This document shows, piece after piece, positions 48,296 to 59,000 of a stretch of DNA of 64,000 nucleotides. The DNA is from a bacterium 1xD42-67 (GTDB taxonomy: Bacteria; Bacillota; Clostridia; Oscillospirales; Oscillospiraceae). Under the pieces are notes generated by a model that saw nothing but the letters and a program-made list of their open reading frames with translations, was not told where the DNA came from and did no database searches. The position numbers were made by a program, and so were the translations under genes. The DNA is taken from positions 30,556-94,555 of the forward strand of contig RAYO01000015.1 of the NCBI GenBank assembly GCA_003612335.1. The letters run 5' to 3'. Every line of letters begins with the position of its first letter. The first letter of the stretch is position 1.

Positions 48296-49735
48296 ATGCC
48301 AGATCTGCTTGGTGTGACCAACCCGGTACCAGGCCACGACAACAGCAATGTGAACCGGAACATCCCCGTTTCGCCCAGCGACACCCGCATCCAGAACGCG
48401 CCCGACCCGTCACGGGTCAGCCGGCCGGACAACCGGACAGAGCGGCAGGACAGCGGCGACGCCGCCCGGGCGGGGCAGGGGCTGCGCTACGATTCCAACT
48501 TCGCCGCCTTCCTCCAGCGCCTGGCCAACACCCCGGGGATGAGCGAGAGCCTGAGCACCCTCTTCGCCATCTACGAGGGGATGGTGGTCTCCTCCGGCAT
48601 CGAGGAGGGCATCGCCGGCGAGATGGCCGCTTTGCTCAACATGCTGAAGATGGACGAGGGCCAGCTGGCCAAGTTCCTCCAGTCCCAGCTGTCCACCGGC
48701 ACCCGCTTCGGCGGCGCCCTCTTCGCCCTGCTGCGGCAGGCCTATGCCTCCGGCAACTCGGATTCCGTGCGGGGCAGCATCCTCCAGTTCCTGAAGAAAT
48801 ACGGCGACTGGTCCTCCACCCCCCACATCCAGGGCAACCTGCTCCGGGGGCTCACCCGGCTCACCCGGGCCATCCCCGCCAGCTATGGCAGTCAGCTCCT
48901 GCCCATGGTGTCCCAGCTGGAACAACTCCTCAACGCCGGCGACCGGCAGGGGGCGCTGAAGCTGCTCCAGGGCACGATCCTCCCCTTCCTGTCCAGCTAC
49001 ACCAGCAAGACCAACGATATGGGCCTGTCCAGGACCCTGATCTCCATGCTGGCCCTGGACATCTCCCGGTATGAGAACGGCAGCGAGGAGAGCCTGCTCC
49101 AGTCCTTCCACCAGCTCAACGGCTTCGCCGGCCTGCGGGAGAAGCTGGGGGGCCTGTCTGACGAGGCCCTGCTCCGCCTGCTGGACAGCACCAGCTTCGC
49201 CAGGGCCAGCGAGGGGGATCAGTTCGCCGCCCAGCTGGCCCGGGCCGCCCAGAAGGCCCTCCAGGGCGGGGCGGGGAACGAGGTACAGGAGGCCTTCCGG
49301 AACATCGTGTCCGCCTTCCTGGTCAACGAGAGCGTCCATATGCCGCTGAACCACATCCTCCTCCCGCTGGAGTGGGACGGGAAGATGGTCTTCTCCGAGA
49401 TGTGGGTGGACCCGGACGCCGAGGAGAACCTGAAGCGGGGCCGGGGGGACCGGGACAACACCCTGCGCTTCCTGTTCAAGATCGATATCCAGGGACTTGG
49501 CTTCTTCGACATGGTCCTCACCTGTCAGAAGGAGCGGGTGGATATCCAGCTCTTCTGTCCGGAGCGGGTGGCCCCCTTCTCCGGCCTGGTCCAGGGAGAG
49601 CTGTCCCGGATCTTGTCTGACAACGGATTGACCGCCGGCGCGGTGCAGGTCCAGCAGATGGACCGGCCGCTGACTATCTCCGGGGTGTTCCCCCGGATCT
49701 TCGAGGGGGAGAACAGCATCAATGTCAAGATATGA
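48296..49735 (+). CDS. FliK-C-terminal-domain-like protein
   Basis: A 479-residue protein with a disordered, charged N-terminus (1-55) and a largely helical middle. The last part, about 110 residues, has LLPLEWDGKMVFSEMWV, LRFLFKIDIQGLGFFDMVLTC and a RILSDNGLTAGAVQV ending. This is the strand-helix plan of the Flg_hook/FliK C-terminal domain. FliK measures hook length and switches export specificity, but here the N-terminal ruler differs from classical FliK. The next gene is an FlhB-like fragment (FliK's natural partner), overlapping by 14 bases. Confidence 0.6.
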   Translation: MPDLLGVTNPVPGHDNSNVNRNIPVSPSDTRIQNAPDPSRVSRPDNRTERQDSGDAARAGQGLRYDSNFAAFLQRLANTPGMSESLSTLFAIYEGMVVSSGIEEGIAGEMAALLNMLKMDEGQLAKFLQSQLSTGTRFGGALFALLRQAYASGNSDSVRGSILQFLKKYGDWSSTPHIQGNLLRGLTRLTRAIPASYGSQLLPMVSQLEQLLNAGDRQGALKLLQGTILPFLSSYTSKTNDMGLSRTLISMLALDISRYENGSEESLLQSFHQLNGFAGLREKLGGLSDEALLRLLDSTSFARASEGDQFAAQLARAAQKALQGGAGNEVQEAFRNIVSAFLVNESVHMPLNHILLPLEWDGKMVFSEMWVDPDAEENLKRGRGDRDNTLRFLFKIDIQGLGFFDMVLTCQKERVDIQLFCPERVAPFSGLVQGELSRILSDNGLTAGAVQVQQMDRPLTISGVFPRIFEGENSINVKI

Positions 49736-50075
49736 TAACCGGGCCACCAACCGGGCCGTGGCCCTGAAGTATGAGGGCGAGGGGGCCCCGGTGGTGGTGG
49801 CCTCCGGCATGGGATATCTGGCCGAGCGGATGGTAGAGGTGGCCGCCGAGAGCGGCGTCCCTGTCTACGAGGACAACTCCCTGGCCACCATGCTGTCTCA
49901 GCTGGCCCTGGGCCAGGAGATCCCCGACGCCCTGTATCAGGCCATCGTGGAGATCTACGTCTACTTTTTGAATTTCGATCCCAACGACCCGGACAAGGCG
50001 CGGCGGGAGCGGGCAGCTCTGGCCGCCCAAGCAGAGCAGGCGGCCTTAGCGCCGGAAGAGAAAGGAGAATCCTGA
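49722..50075 (+). CDS. FlhB/EscU C-terminal-domain-like protein (FlhX-type)
   Basis: A 117-residue protein lacking the FlhB membrane domain. Residues 8-90 match the cytoplasmic FlhB domain: NRAVALKYEGEGAPVVVASG, then ERMVEVAAESGVPVYEDNSLA. The autocleavage motif NPTH is absent. Small proteins of this kind (YlqH/FlhX) accompany flagellar genes in Firmicutes and may substitute for or regulate the FlhB switch. It overlaps the FliK-like gene upstream and shares TGATG with the PilZ gene downstream, so all three are translationally linked. Confidence 0.88.
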   Translation: MSRYDNRATNRAVALKYEGEGAPVVVASGMGYLAERMVEVAAESGVPVYEDNSLATMLSQLALGQEIPDALYQAIVEIYVYFLNFDPNDPDKARRERAALAAQAEQAALAPEEKGES

Positions 50076-50656
50076 TGGAAGAACGTCTCTATCTGATCCT
50101 GGACAGCAAAGGAACCCCCTTGGCCAACGCGGTGCTGGAGTCCCCCAAGAACTCTGAGGTGCTGCAGATCCGGGTCCTGGGCGACAAGGTGGACGAGGTG
50201 GCCGCCCACCACGAGATCCAGTTGATCGGTCTGGACGACCGTTCCCCCGACCGGGTGGGACTGATCATCCGTCAGCGGGAGGACCGGCTGGTGGTCCAGC
50301 CCACCGCCGCCCTGGGCCCTGACGCCCGGGAGAACCTGCGGATCCTGACCACCTTCACCAGCGTGATGTACCACGTCACCGGCCGCTGGAAGGGCCAGCG
50401 CACCATCTACGGCAAGGACCTGAGCTGCGGCGGCGTGGCGTTCTACACCGCCAAGCCCCTGGAGATGCGGGAGATCATCGAGCTGGTCCTCCCCGTCACC
50501 GACTTCCCCCTGGTGGTCCGGGCCCAAGTGATCCGCGCGATCTCCGAGGAGCCGGAAAAATACCTTTACGCAGCCAAATTCGTGGACCTGATCCACGATG
50601 AGGAGGCGCTGATCCGCAAAGCGGTGTTCAGCATCCAGATCCGCACCGCAGACTGA
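50075..50656 (+). CDS. PilZ-domain protein (c-di-GMP receptor candidate)
   Basis: A 193-residue protein. The N-terminal YcgR-like segment (1-85) is followed by a C-terminal PilZ domain with a GRWKGQR arginine pair and KDLSCGGVAFYT, the (D/N)xSxxGG half of the c-di-GMP site, then FPLVVRAQVIRA. YcgR-type proteins slow the flagellar motor at high c-di-GMP. It is the last gene of the FliK-like / FlhB-like / PilZ operon and is followed by a terminator. Confidence 0.88.
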   Translation: MEERLYLILDSKGTPLANAVLESPKNSEVLQIRVLGDKVDEVAAHHEIQLIGLDDRSPDRVGLIIRQREDRLVVQPTAALGPDARENLRILTTFTSVMYHVTGRWKGQRTIYGKDLSCGGVAFYTAKPLEMREIIELVLPVTDFPLVVRAQVIRAISEEPEKYLYAAKFVDLIHDEEALIRKAVFSIQIRTAD

Positions 50657-50679
50657 GGGCCGGTCTCCGGCCCCTTTTC
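50657..50679 (+). terminator. Terminator after the PilZ gene
   Basis: GGGCCGG TCT CCGGCCC, then CTTTTCC. Confidence 0.75.
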
Positions 50680-50748
50680 CCATCGTCCGCCGGACGGCCC
50701 CTCCAGCAGGAGCCAGGCGGGCGCCCGACAAAAAGGAGGACTACTGTT

Positions 50749-53700
50749 ATGTCTCATAGGACAAGGACTTCGATCCACAGCTGGCGGGAGCGGGCGCTGT
50801 CCCTGCTCCTGGCCGCCGCCCTGCTGGTCGGCCTGGCCCCCGGACTGATCCCCACAGCCTCGGCCCACTGGGCCGACCCCTATCTGGATCAGCTGGTGGA
50901 CTGGGGGGTCATGCGGGCCGACCAGACCGGCGATCCGGATTCCCCCATCACCCGGGCCGACTTCGCGGCCGTCATCAACAGAGCCTATGGCTATGACAAG
51001 ATGGGGCCCATCCCCTTCACCGACGTGTCTACCACCGACTGGTTCTATGACGACATCGCCATCGCCTATAACGCCGGTTATATGGCGGGCACCTCCGGCA
51101 CCACCGCCTCCCCCAACAGTCCGCTGACCCGGGAGATGGCAGTGTGCATCCTGGGCCGGAACATGATGCTCCAGGAGACCCCCGGCGAGAGCCTGGCCTT
51201 CTCTGACAGCCGGGATATCAGCGGCTGGGCCCGAGGCACCATCAAGACCGCCGTGGACAACTATATCGTCTCCGGCTATCCGGACAACTCCTTCGGTCCC
51301 CAGGACCCCATCACCAAGGGGCAGATGGCCGTCCTGGTCACTCAGTGCGTGGGCCAGCCGGTCAGTGAATCCGGGAGCCACAGCCTGGGCGGCGTCTTTG
51401 GGAACGTCACCATCACCTCCCCCAACGTCACTCTCCATGACACCACTATCAGCGGCGACCTGTACATCTCCGGCGGCGTGGGCCTGGGCGGGATCCTCCT
51501 CCAGAACGTGGACGTCCTGGGCCGGATCATCGTCAGCGGCACCGGCGAGAGCGAGACCGGCGCCGCCAGCGTGGTCATGCGCAACGTCACCGCCGAGGAG
51601 ATGCTGGTAGACAACCTGAAGAACCAATATGTCACCATCCGAGCGGACGGGATCACCCAGATCGGCACCACCACCGTCCGCACCCCCGCCTATCTGGAGG
51701 ACAACAATACCGATGACAAGGGCCTGATGGAGATCCTCCTGGACGGAGAGCCGGGCACCCGCCTGGACCTGGCCGGACGGATCAAGGAAGTGGTGAACAA
51801 GACCCCCAGCTCCATCATCCAGGTGGCTAAGGGCACGGTGAAGAAGCTCACCGTGGATGAGGACGCCACCGGCTCCACCGTCCAGATCGACCGGAACACC
51901 GAGGTCAAGGAGCTGAACCTGGACGTGGGCACCAACGTCATCGGCGACGGCGACATCGGCCAGCTGAACGTCAACGCCCCCGGCTCCACCGTGTCCATGC
52001 TGCCCGATAAGATCTACATCCGTCCAGGCCTGACCGCCAATATCGCCGGTGTGATCATGGACCACCTGTCGGCGGAGCAGGGCTCTACCGATCCTCGGCT
52101 CCTCTCCGGCTACCCCGCGGCTAAGGATATCGCCCCCACCGGCTTCCGGGCGGACTTCTCCGGCAATAAGGCCGGTACCGTCTACTGGGCGGTGAGCAGC
52201 ATCAGTGACGGCTCCATCAACGAAGAGGACCTGATCTCCCCGCCTTCTTACGGCTCCAGGGCAGTGCGCAACGGCTCTGTCTCTGTGCCCGCTGGCGATA
52301 CTGTGATCAGTGCTCAGGTCACTGGGCTGACTACCGGTGGCTCCTACTATCTGTCCGCTATCCTGGTGGATGGTATGGATCAGCGCAGCCCGGTGAAGGT
52401 GGTCTCCTTCACCACTCCGGACAACTCGGTGCCTGCTTTCGCGCAGGGCTATCCCTACATGTCCATGGTGACAGATACTGAAGCTCAGGTCACCATCATG
52501 CCCACCAAGGATTGTAAGATGTATTACGCTGTCCTGCCGCGGGGGGCTCAGGCGCCCACTACCAACGAGCTGAAATCCGCCGCTGTCAGCAACAATCTGG
52601 GCTACGGCGTGGTAGATGTTTACAAGAACAAAGAGGAGCCCTTCATGGTCAGCCGTCGGCTGGAGGAGCTGAAGGATTACACGCTCTATCTCTGGCTCAC
52701 CGACTCCAACGGCGCTAACAGTTCTGCCGTCATCCCAGTGCAATTCACGACCAAGGACATGACGCCGCCCCAGTTCACAGTTCCTCCCTATGTGAATCAG
52801 ATCCAAGCCACTGCTGTTCGATTGGCGGGGACTTTGAACGAGGATGGAACTGTTTATTGGGCCGTTGTGGAACGAGGCACAGCTTACCCCAAGCCTCAGC
52901 CCGGCGTCCCCAATTTGGACGAGAACGGCGACCCCCTCCCCTATGCCGCACTGGACAGTGACTATGCCAAGCTCCAGGTATCCGCTGGCATGAACTGCCT
53001 GCGCAGCGGCTCAGTGACTGTACGAAAAGACACGGAGTTCACCTTCAACGTTACTGGATTGACCGCAGAAAAGACCTACGACCTGTACTATCTGGCAAAG
53101 GATCTGGCCGGCAACTTCTCCGTCCGGGTGGAGAAACTGGAGATCCATACCCAAGACAACAGCGGACCAGTGATAACCCAGTCCTTCAGTGAATATACTG
53201 GCTTGGACAATACGCAGAACCCGCTCCCCTCCACTGACATCATCCTGGAGTTCAGCGAAGACGTGATCTGTACCAACGACGGCTGGGGCGGCCTCAGCTT
53301 CTTGGCGCTGGCTACGAACACCCCGCCCGCTGAATCTGACCGGTGGCCTGACAAGCCAAAGGAAGTATTGGCGACCGCTATGCGCAACAGCATCGAGCTG
53401 TGGCAGATCCGGGACGGCAGGGAGCAGCGGGTCACAGAGCGGGACGATACCAACGCCTCCACTATCGGCTCCGCCTGGACCATCGATTACCGCAACGCCA
53501 CTGTCAAAGCCGGGGATGGAGGCAAGATCCAGGTCATCTTCCCCACCAACAGCACAGATACCTCCAAGAGCGCCCTCAACCTGGCCAGTGGCGCCACCTA
53601 CTTCTTCCGCTTCCGTGACCTAGTGGATACCGCGCCGGAGCAGAACAAGATCAATCCTCACCCTCTGGACTACGCCCGGCCTGGCGCAGAACTGCACAAG

Positions 53701-55974
53701 GTGCCTGCCTTTACCACTGTGTTCGCCCAGGTCAACCTGACCAGCCCCGGCGTAGACACGGATGTGCCTTTCCAGCGGGATGCTAACGGCGTGCCTACGA
53801 CTACAGACGAATATGTGGATCTGAGCTTCCGTATGGATCCGGACGCCACCCAGAAGGTAGAGGACAATAACAGCTACGATATCCTGCTCTATTCTGACAC
53901 AGTGACCCGCTATAATTTGTATTACCGGATACGGGATAACAAGACCCAGAAACCGATCACCGATCCCTACACATATACGAACGAAAATGGGGTCGCCGCC
54001 AAAGACTTCCTTGTGCGTGCAATAGATGCAGGGGAGAACGACAAGCCAGACAGCAGAGGCTGGTTCTACTTAGGTGACTCTCAAGATGTCAACCCGGCTC
54101 CCGACTGGTCTGGCCGGTCAGTGAACGGTTTCTTCAATGGCTGTCTCTCCAGAAATTTCCCCCGAGTCAATCAATTAGGTGAAGACTTCACCTATGAATT
54201 CGTTATCGCACTGACTCAATATGGTACCTCAAAGGATCGCCCGACCTGGAATGGACAGATCAACTTCGAGGTCCATGTGGTGGCAGGTCAGTCCAATTCT
54301 TTGTACAGACTATCCACAAATCCCAATAAACCCTCTTTGGAGCAATTCCTGAAGGATGGCTTGGAGAACGGTGGTGTAGTATCCATCGGTATCAACCGTA
54401 CTCAGAACTACCTCCCCTTGCGGGGCTCCTTCATCGACAGCCAGCTGCCTAAATTCAACGCCGGTTACCCTCAATTCCAGCCAGGGGATTCCTTTGCTAC
54501 CATGCAGTTCAACCTGACCCGCGCTGGCACTATCTACTATGTGGTCGCTGAAGACAAGGTGCTCGCGCCTACTATTTCGGGTGTTACAGGAGCCGAGGCG
54601 ATCTGGAACGAGATCCCGGAATCTGGTGAGGATCTCTACGATGCCGATGGAAAACTGAATCCCGATGTGTATAAAGAAGTCAGCAGTCCGGTCAGCGGCG
54701 ATATCTTTAATCCAATGCCCTACCGCAGTAGTGCCCATTGCGGGAATGTAGCCTATCCAGGCGGTATGCTGACACTGGATAAGATCTTGAACCGGGAGAG
54801 CAACGAGACGTTGAAACCAAACACCAAATATTATGTCTACCTGGTGTTGAAAGGCGTGGCGGATGAATTGTCCCCAGTGTATACCTTCAAGTTCGAGACC
54901 GGCGACACAGAGAAACCGAAGATCACCCTTTTCCCGCGGACCACAGGCGCGGTGAATGTGGTCACTCAAGTTCCCTCCAACCTGTCTTACCGCCTCTTCA
55001 CCAGTATCCAGGGGAATGCTATAGATCTGCTCAAGGGCACTTTTGTGGGAGACAACACAGACACTGATACTACCAAACATAAGATCCTGCCCACTGCTTA
55101 TGCAAACAAGAGCGTGTTATGGGCTATGTCACAGACCTATTCCTCCAACACTGCCAGTAGTGGAAATCAAGTGACTGGTGCTTATATCCCAACCGGCTAT
55201 GATGGTTATTCTGTCTTCGACGTCTATGCCAGCGACGCGCTGAAGGAACGAGTGGCTTGGCTGATTCGAGAAGGCCGTGAGTCCGGCGCTGCTACTACCA
55301 TCGACGAGGGTGACGATACAACGGACGGCACAGCCCGGGGCACCGATGTGAAGCTAAACAATATGAAAGCTCAGACTCCCTATCTGTTCCTGTCGGTGGC
55401 CTACCACACCTCCAGTGAGGAGATCATAGGCGACTCCTTCAAGGCGGTGGACCAGGTCTATATCCTGGACCCAGATGCACCTGAGCTGTTGAGCCACAGT
55501 ACAAATTCGGATGCAGTAGGCGGCGCCACTCCTCCCACCAATCCTATAAGTGGAACAGTGACCATCAACTTTGATAAGGATCTGTACTGGGTGTCCGCCT
55601 CTACTGGCGGAGCTGCTGGCACACAGAAGGTAGTTGATCAGAGTACGACAGACGGTGATGAGAATAGAGATGCGATCGGTATCGCAAACGTTCAGCATAC
55701 TGCCCCTGGCGGTGGGACATTGGGCGTACAACATACTGTGAAGGGCCCAAGCCGGACTTTTGAGATCAAATTTTCTGACATGAGGATCGGTTCGACCATC
55801 ACGTTGTTCCGTGACGGCTCTATTTCAAATGCCGACGGCCAGACTACGAACAAGCAGTTGACTCTTACCTTGACATGGGGCCAGATGAGCAGTCAATCCG
55901 GCATAGCGCTTTATGGAGCGTATTTTGTTGCAGACTGGGGCGGTGAAACGATACCGCCTACTTTGCCAAAATGA
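50749..55974 (+). CDS. Giant SLH-domain surface protein (1741 residues)
   Basis: The signal peptide (about 1-38, ending ASA-HW) leads directly into three SLH domains (about 38-205): HWADPYLDQLVDWGV, FTDVSTTDWFYDDIA and GYPDNSFGPQDPIT are their landmarks. Residues about 215-450 have the short repeating strands of a right-handed beta-helix (VTITSPNVTLHDTTISGDL). Then at least four Ig/FN3-like modules share an xGTVYWAV-type strand (near residues 475, 590, 695 and 1255). No enzyme motif is seen. SLH domains would bind the secondary wall polymer. Codon use shifts to lower GC3 from about 52.3 kb to the end. AAAAAGGAGGA precedes ATG 50749. Confidence 0.9.
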   Translation: MSHRTRTSIHSWRERALSLLLAAALLVGLAPGLIPTASAHWADPYLDQLVDWGVMRADQTGDPDSPITRADFAAVINRAYGYDKMGPIPFTDVSTTDWFYDDIAIAYNAGYMAGTSGTTASPNSPLTREMAVCILGRNMMLQETPGESLAFSDSRDISGWARGTIKTAVDNYIVSGYPDNSFGPQDPITKGQMAVLVTQCVGQPVSESGSHSLGGVFGNVTITSPNVTLHDTTISGDLYISGGVGLGGILLQNVDVLGRIIVSGTGESETGAASVVMRNVTAEEMLVDNLKNQYVTIRADGITQIGTTTVRTPAYLEDNNTDDKGLMEILLDGEPGTRLDLAGRIKEVVNKTPSSIIQVAKGTVKKLTVDEDATGSTVQIDRNTEVKELNLDVGTNVIGDGDIGQLNVNAPGSTVSMLPDKIYIRPGLTANIAGVIMDHLSAEQGSTDPRLLSGYPAAKDIAPTGFRADFSGNKAGTVYWAVSSISDGSINEEDLISPPSYGSRAVRNGSVSVPAGDTVISAQVTGLTTGGSYYLSAILVDGMDQRSPVKVVSFTTPDNSVPAFAQGYPYMSMVTDTEAQVTIMPTKDCKMYYAVLPRGAQAPTTNELKSAAVSNNLGYGVVDVYKNKEEPFMVSRRLEELKDYTLYLWLTDSNGANSSAVIPVQFTTKDMTPPQFTVPPYVNQIQATAVRLAGTLNEDGTVYWAVVERGTAYPKPQPGVPNLDENGDPLPYAALDSDYAKLQVSAGMNCLRSGSVTVRKDTEFTFNVTGLTAEKTYDLYYLAKDLAGNFSVRVEKLEIHTQDNSGPVITQSFSEYTGLDNTQNPLPSTDIILEFSEDVICTNDGWGGLSFLALATNTPPAESDRWPDKPKEVLATAMRNSIELWQIRDGREQRVTERDDTNASTIGSAWTIDYRNATVKAGDGGKIQVIFPTNSTDTSKSALNLASGATYFFRFRDLVDTAPEQNKINPHPLDYARPGAELHKVPAFTTVFAQVNLTSPGVDTDVPFQRDANGVPTTTDEYVDLSFRMDPDATQKVEDNNSYDILLYSDTVTRYNLYYRIRDNKTQKPITDPYTYTNENGVAAKDFLVRAIDAGENDKPDSRGWFYLGDSQDVNPAPDWSGRSVNGFFNGCLSRNFPRVNQLGEDFTYEFVIALTQYGTSKDRPTWNGQINFEVHVVAGQSNSLYRLSTNPNKPSLEQFLKDGLENGGVVSIGINRTQNYLPLRGSFIDSQLPKFNAGYPQFQPGDSFATMQFNLTRAGTIYYVVAEDKVLAPTISGVTGAEAIWNEIPESGEDLYDADGKLNPDVYKEVSSPVSGDIFNPMPYRSSAHCGNVAYPGGMLTLDKILNRESNETLKPNTKYYVYLVLKGVADELSPVYTFKFETGDTEKPKITLFPRTTGAVNVVTQVPSNLSYRLFTSIQGNAIDLLKGTFVGDNTDTDTTKHKILPTAYANKSVLWAMSQTYSSNTASSGNQVTGAYIPTGYDGYSVFDVYASDALKERVAWLIREGRESGAATTIDEGDDTTDGTARGTDVKLNNMKAQTPYLFLSVAYHTSSEEIIGDSFKAVDQVYILDPDAPELLSHSTNSDAVGGATPPTNPISGTVTINFDKDLYWVSASTGGAAGTQKVVDQSTTDGDENRDAIGIANVQHTAPGGGTLGVQHTVKGPSRTFEIKFSDMRIGSTITLFRDGSISNADGQTTNKQLTLTLTWGQMSSQSGIALYGAYFVADWGGETIPPTLPK

Positions 55975-55981
55975 TTCTCCT

Positions 55982-56008
55982 GCGGGAGCGGGCATCTGCT
56001 CGCTCCCG
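55982..56008 (+). other. Hairpin between the two SLH genes
   Basis: GCGGGAGCG (55982-55990) pairs with CGCTCCCGC (56000-56008). No T-run follows (CGCCCCATTTCC), so it is at most a partial terminator, and the second SLH gene may be partly co-transcribed. Confidence 0.5.
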
Positions 56009-56051
56009 CCGCCCCATTTCCAAACTCTGATCTGAGGAGGCGTGTTTCACG

Positions 56052-59000
56052 ATGAAAAAATCGTTTGTCCACCGTACCCTGGCGGTCCTGCTTATTTTGG
56101 CGATGTGCCTGTCTATGGTCCCCGCCGTCTTCGCGGCAGCCGACCTGGATGGTTACAGTATCTCTATCACCGGTGCCAACGAGATAGAAGTGGGCAAAAC
56201 CACAACTTTGACCGCCGAGGTAGTGAAAGACAATGCGAAAGTCGATCCCGCCACTATCCAGTGGAGCAGCGATGACCCTGACAAAGCGGAAATCGACTCT
56301 GTCAGCGGTGTCGTCACCGCCAAAGCGGCGGGCCGCGTCACCATAAGCGCGGCCTATACGCTTCCGGATACATCAACAGAAGCCGGAAAGACCATTACCG
56401 CGACCCATGAGATCGACATCAGACCCGCTGCTCCCACCATTTCTCTGGACAAGTCCACTTTATCTCTGAAGGAAAAGGAGACTGGGACCCTGACGGCTAC
56501 TGTGACCAACGGCTCTGGCAGCACCACCGTCGTCTGGACCACCAACGATCCCAACATCGTCAGTGTCGTTGGGAAAGACAGCCGGACAGCGACCATCACT
56601 GCGAACAAAGCAGGGACAGCGACTGTCACAGCCACTTATGGCACAGGCGGTTCAGCAGTCAGCGCCAGTTGTACCGTGACCGTCACTGCCGCGCCCGCAG
56701 AGCCTCTGACGATCAAAAAGGTCGCTCCGAATACAGATCAGATCGTGATCGAAAAGGGCTCGACCGGCAGCAGGGATATCACGGTTGCTCCTACTCCTGC
56801 GAATGCAGAAGTCAAGTGGAAATTCTCCTATACCGATGATGAGGGGAACAAACAGGAGAGCACTTCCAGTGATATCGTCAGCTTGAACGGCACTGGGAAC
56901 ACTGTCCGTGTCATCGGTCAGAAGCCGGGCAAAGTCGATGTGATCGCCTATGTAGGTGAGGGGACCGGGGTGGACCAAAGCGTGAAGGTCGAGGTCCAGG
57001 TCAGCGGGATCGTGGTGGATACCACCCCCATCGAAGTCATGGAGAATGAGCGGAAGGACCTGCCTGTCCCCAAGCTTTATGGATCGGCAGCCAGCGGCGG
57101 CTATGAGTATGAATCCAGTGACAGCTTTATTGCCGCTGTCATCAACAGCAAGGTAGTCGGCTATAAGATCGGTGAGACTCAGGTGATCGTGAAAGCCCAA
57201 AAGGGCAATTACAAGGAGAACATCCCGATCAAAGTCATCGCCGATCCCACTACCACCATCGAAGCCGGTACCATCGGAGTCAGCGACACCCTTGACTTTG
57301 ATTCCAGTTTCATGCGCAACAAGTTCGAAGAGCAGCTCGGAGGTAGGGTGGTCAGCGTCACCGGTCTGAAAGTATCCTCTACCGACTGCGGTACGCTCTA
57401 TTACAACTATCGTGCCGAAGCTGAGCCTGGTCCTGGAGTGGGCGGCATCGAGACCTACTATCGCGACGGTCATGTCCCTGCCGGACAGAAGGCTCTGTCG
57501 GATATCACCTTCGTGCCAAAGGCATCCTTTATCGGTGGTGATGTAGAGATCACATATACTGCCACTACGATGGACAAGGAAACTTATGCCTGCAAGATCG
57601 TTTTCACGATCAAAGCGGACAACGGTCCAAGTGCGGGAATCGCACTCACCACTCCTTACAACACCGCAGTCAGATTCAGTAGTGCTGAATTCAGCCGGGT
57701 CTGTCGGGAAAAGATAGGCACCAATCTGGACTACGTCATGTTCTCCCTCCCCCCCACGCGTGAAGGCACTTTATACACCGATTACGCTGGGGAGGGGAAT
57801 TTTGGCAGTCTGGTCACCATGCGTTCCCAATATAGTCGGAAGGACCTGGACGACGTTTGGTTCGTCCCCGCCCCCGGGTTCGAAGGGGACACAGTCGTCT
57901 ACTATACCGGGCGCGGAGTTGGAGCTACTGGCGCTTCTTATTCTGGACAAATAAAGATCACTGTGGGTCCAGAGGGCGGTGTGGATATCGGCGGCCTGGC
58001 CTATGATACGGTCCGCGGAGGAGTGGCCCACTTCGACGACGCCGACTTCAACGACTATTGCCAAGAGATTCTCTCTAACAGTAAGACCCTGAGCTATCTC
58101 CAGTTCGATTCCCTGCCCTCCTCCGACCAGGGGGTCCTGTACTACGATTACCGCTCCTCCAGCAGCACCGGCACCCGGGCCAGTACTGGCACCAGCTACT
58201 ATTATGGCACCCGGACCCCCAGGATCGACCGGCTGACCTTCGTCCCGGCGGAGGACTTCACCGGCACGATCAAGCTCCCCTTCACCGGCTGGGCCACCGA
58301 CGGCACCCGCTTCACCGGCAACGTGGAGATCAACGTCCGGGGAGGGGGCGGCTACGGCGACATCCGCTACACCTGTAAGCCCGGCCAGCGGAAGAACTTC
58401 AACGACAGCGACTTCAACAGCCTGTGCAAAGAGGTGACCAACGACCGGCTGAACTACATCGTGTTCCAGGGCCTGCCCGACCGCAACAGGGAGGGCTCCC
58501 TCTACCTGAACAACAGCCGGATCACCAGCACCGGCACCAGCTACTACTACGGCACCAGCAGCCGGGAGATCGATGACCTGTCCTTCCGGGCCGTGAACGA
58601 TTTCTCCGGTGCAGTGGACATCCCCTTCGTGGGCCACGCCGTCAGCGGTGAGACCTTCAACGGCGTGCTCACCATCGAGTCCTCCGGCTCCAGCAGCAGC
58701 GGCCGCTGGGACATCAGCTACACTGCCACCACCAAGGACCCGGCGGTGTTCAAACGGGCCGACTTCAACGACCTGTGTCAGTGGGAGACCGACCGGGACA
58801 TCAGCTCCATCCGCTTCAACGATCTCCCCTCCCGCAGCGAGGGCGACCTGTACCGCAATTATTACTCCACCTCCAGCAAGGGCAATCGGATCACCTCCAC
58901 CAGCACCTCGATCAGCTCCAGTGAGATCAACCGGGTGGCCTTCGTCCCGGCCAGCGGCTTCACCGGGACGGTGACCCTGGGCTTCACCGCCAAGGCCACC

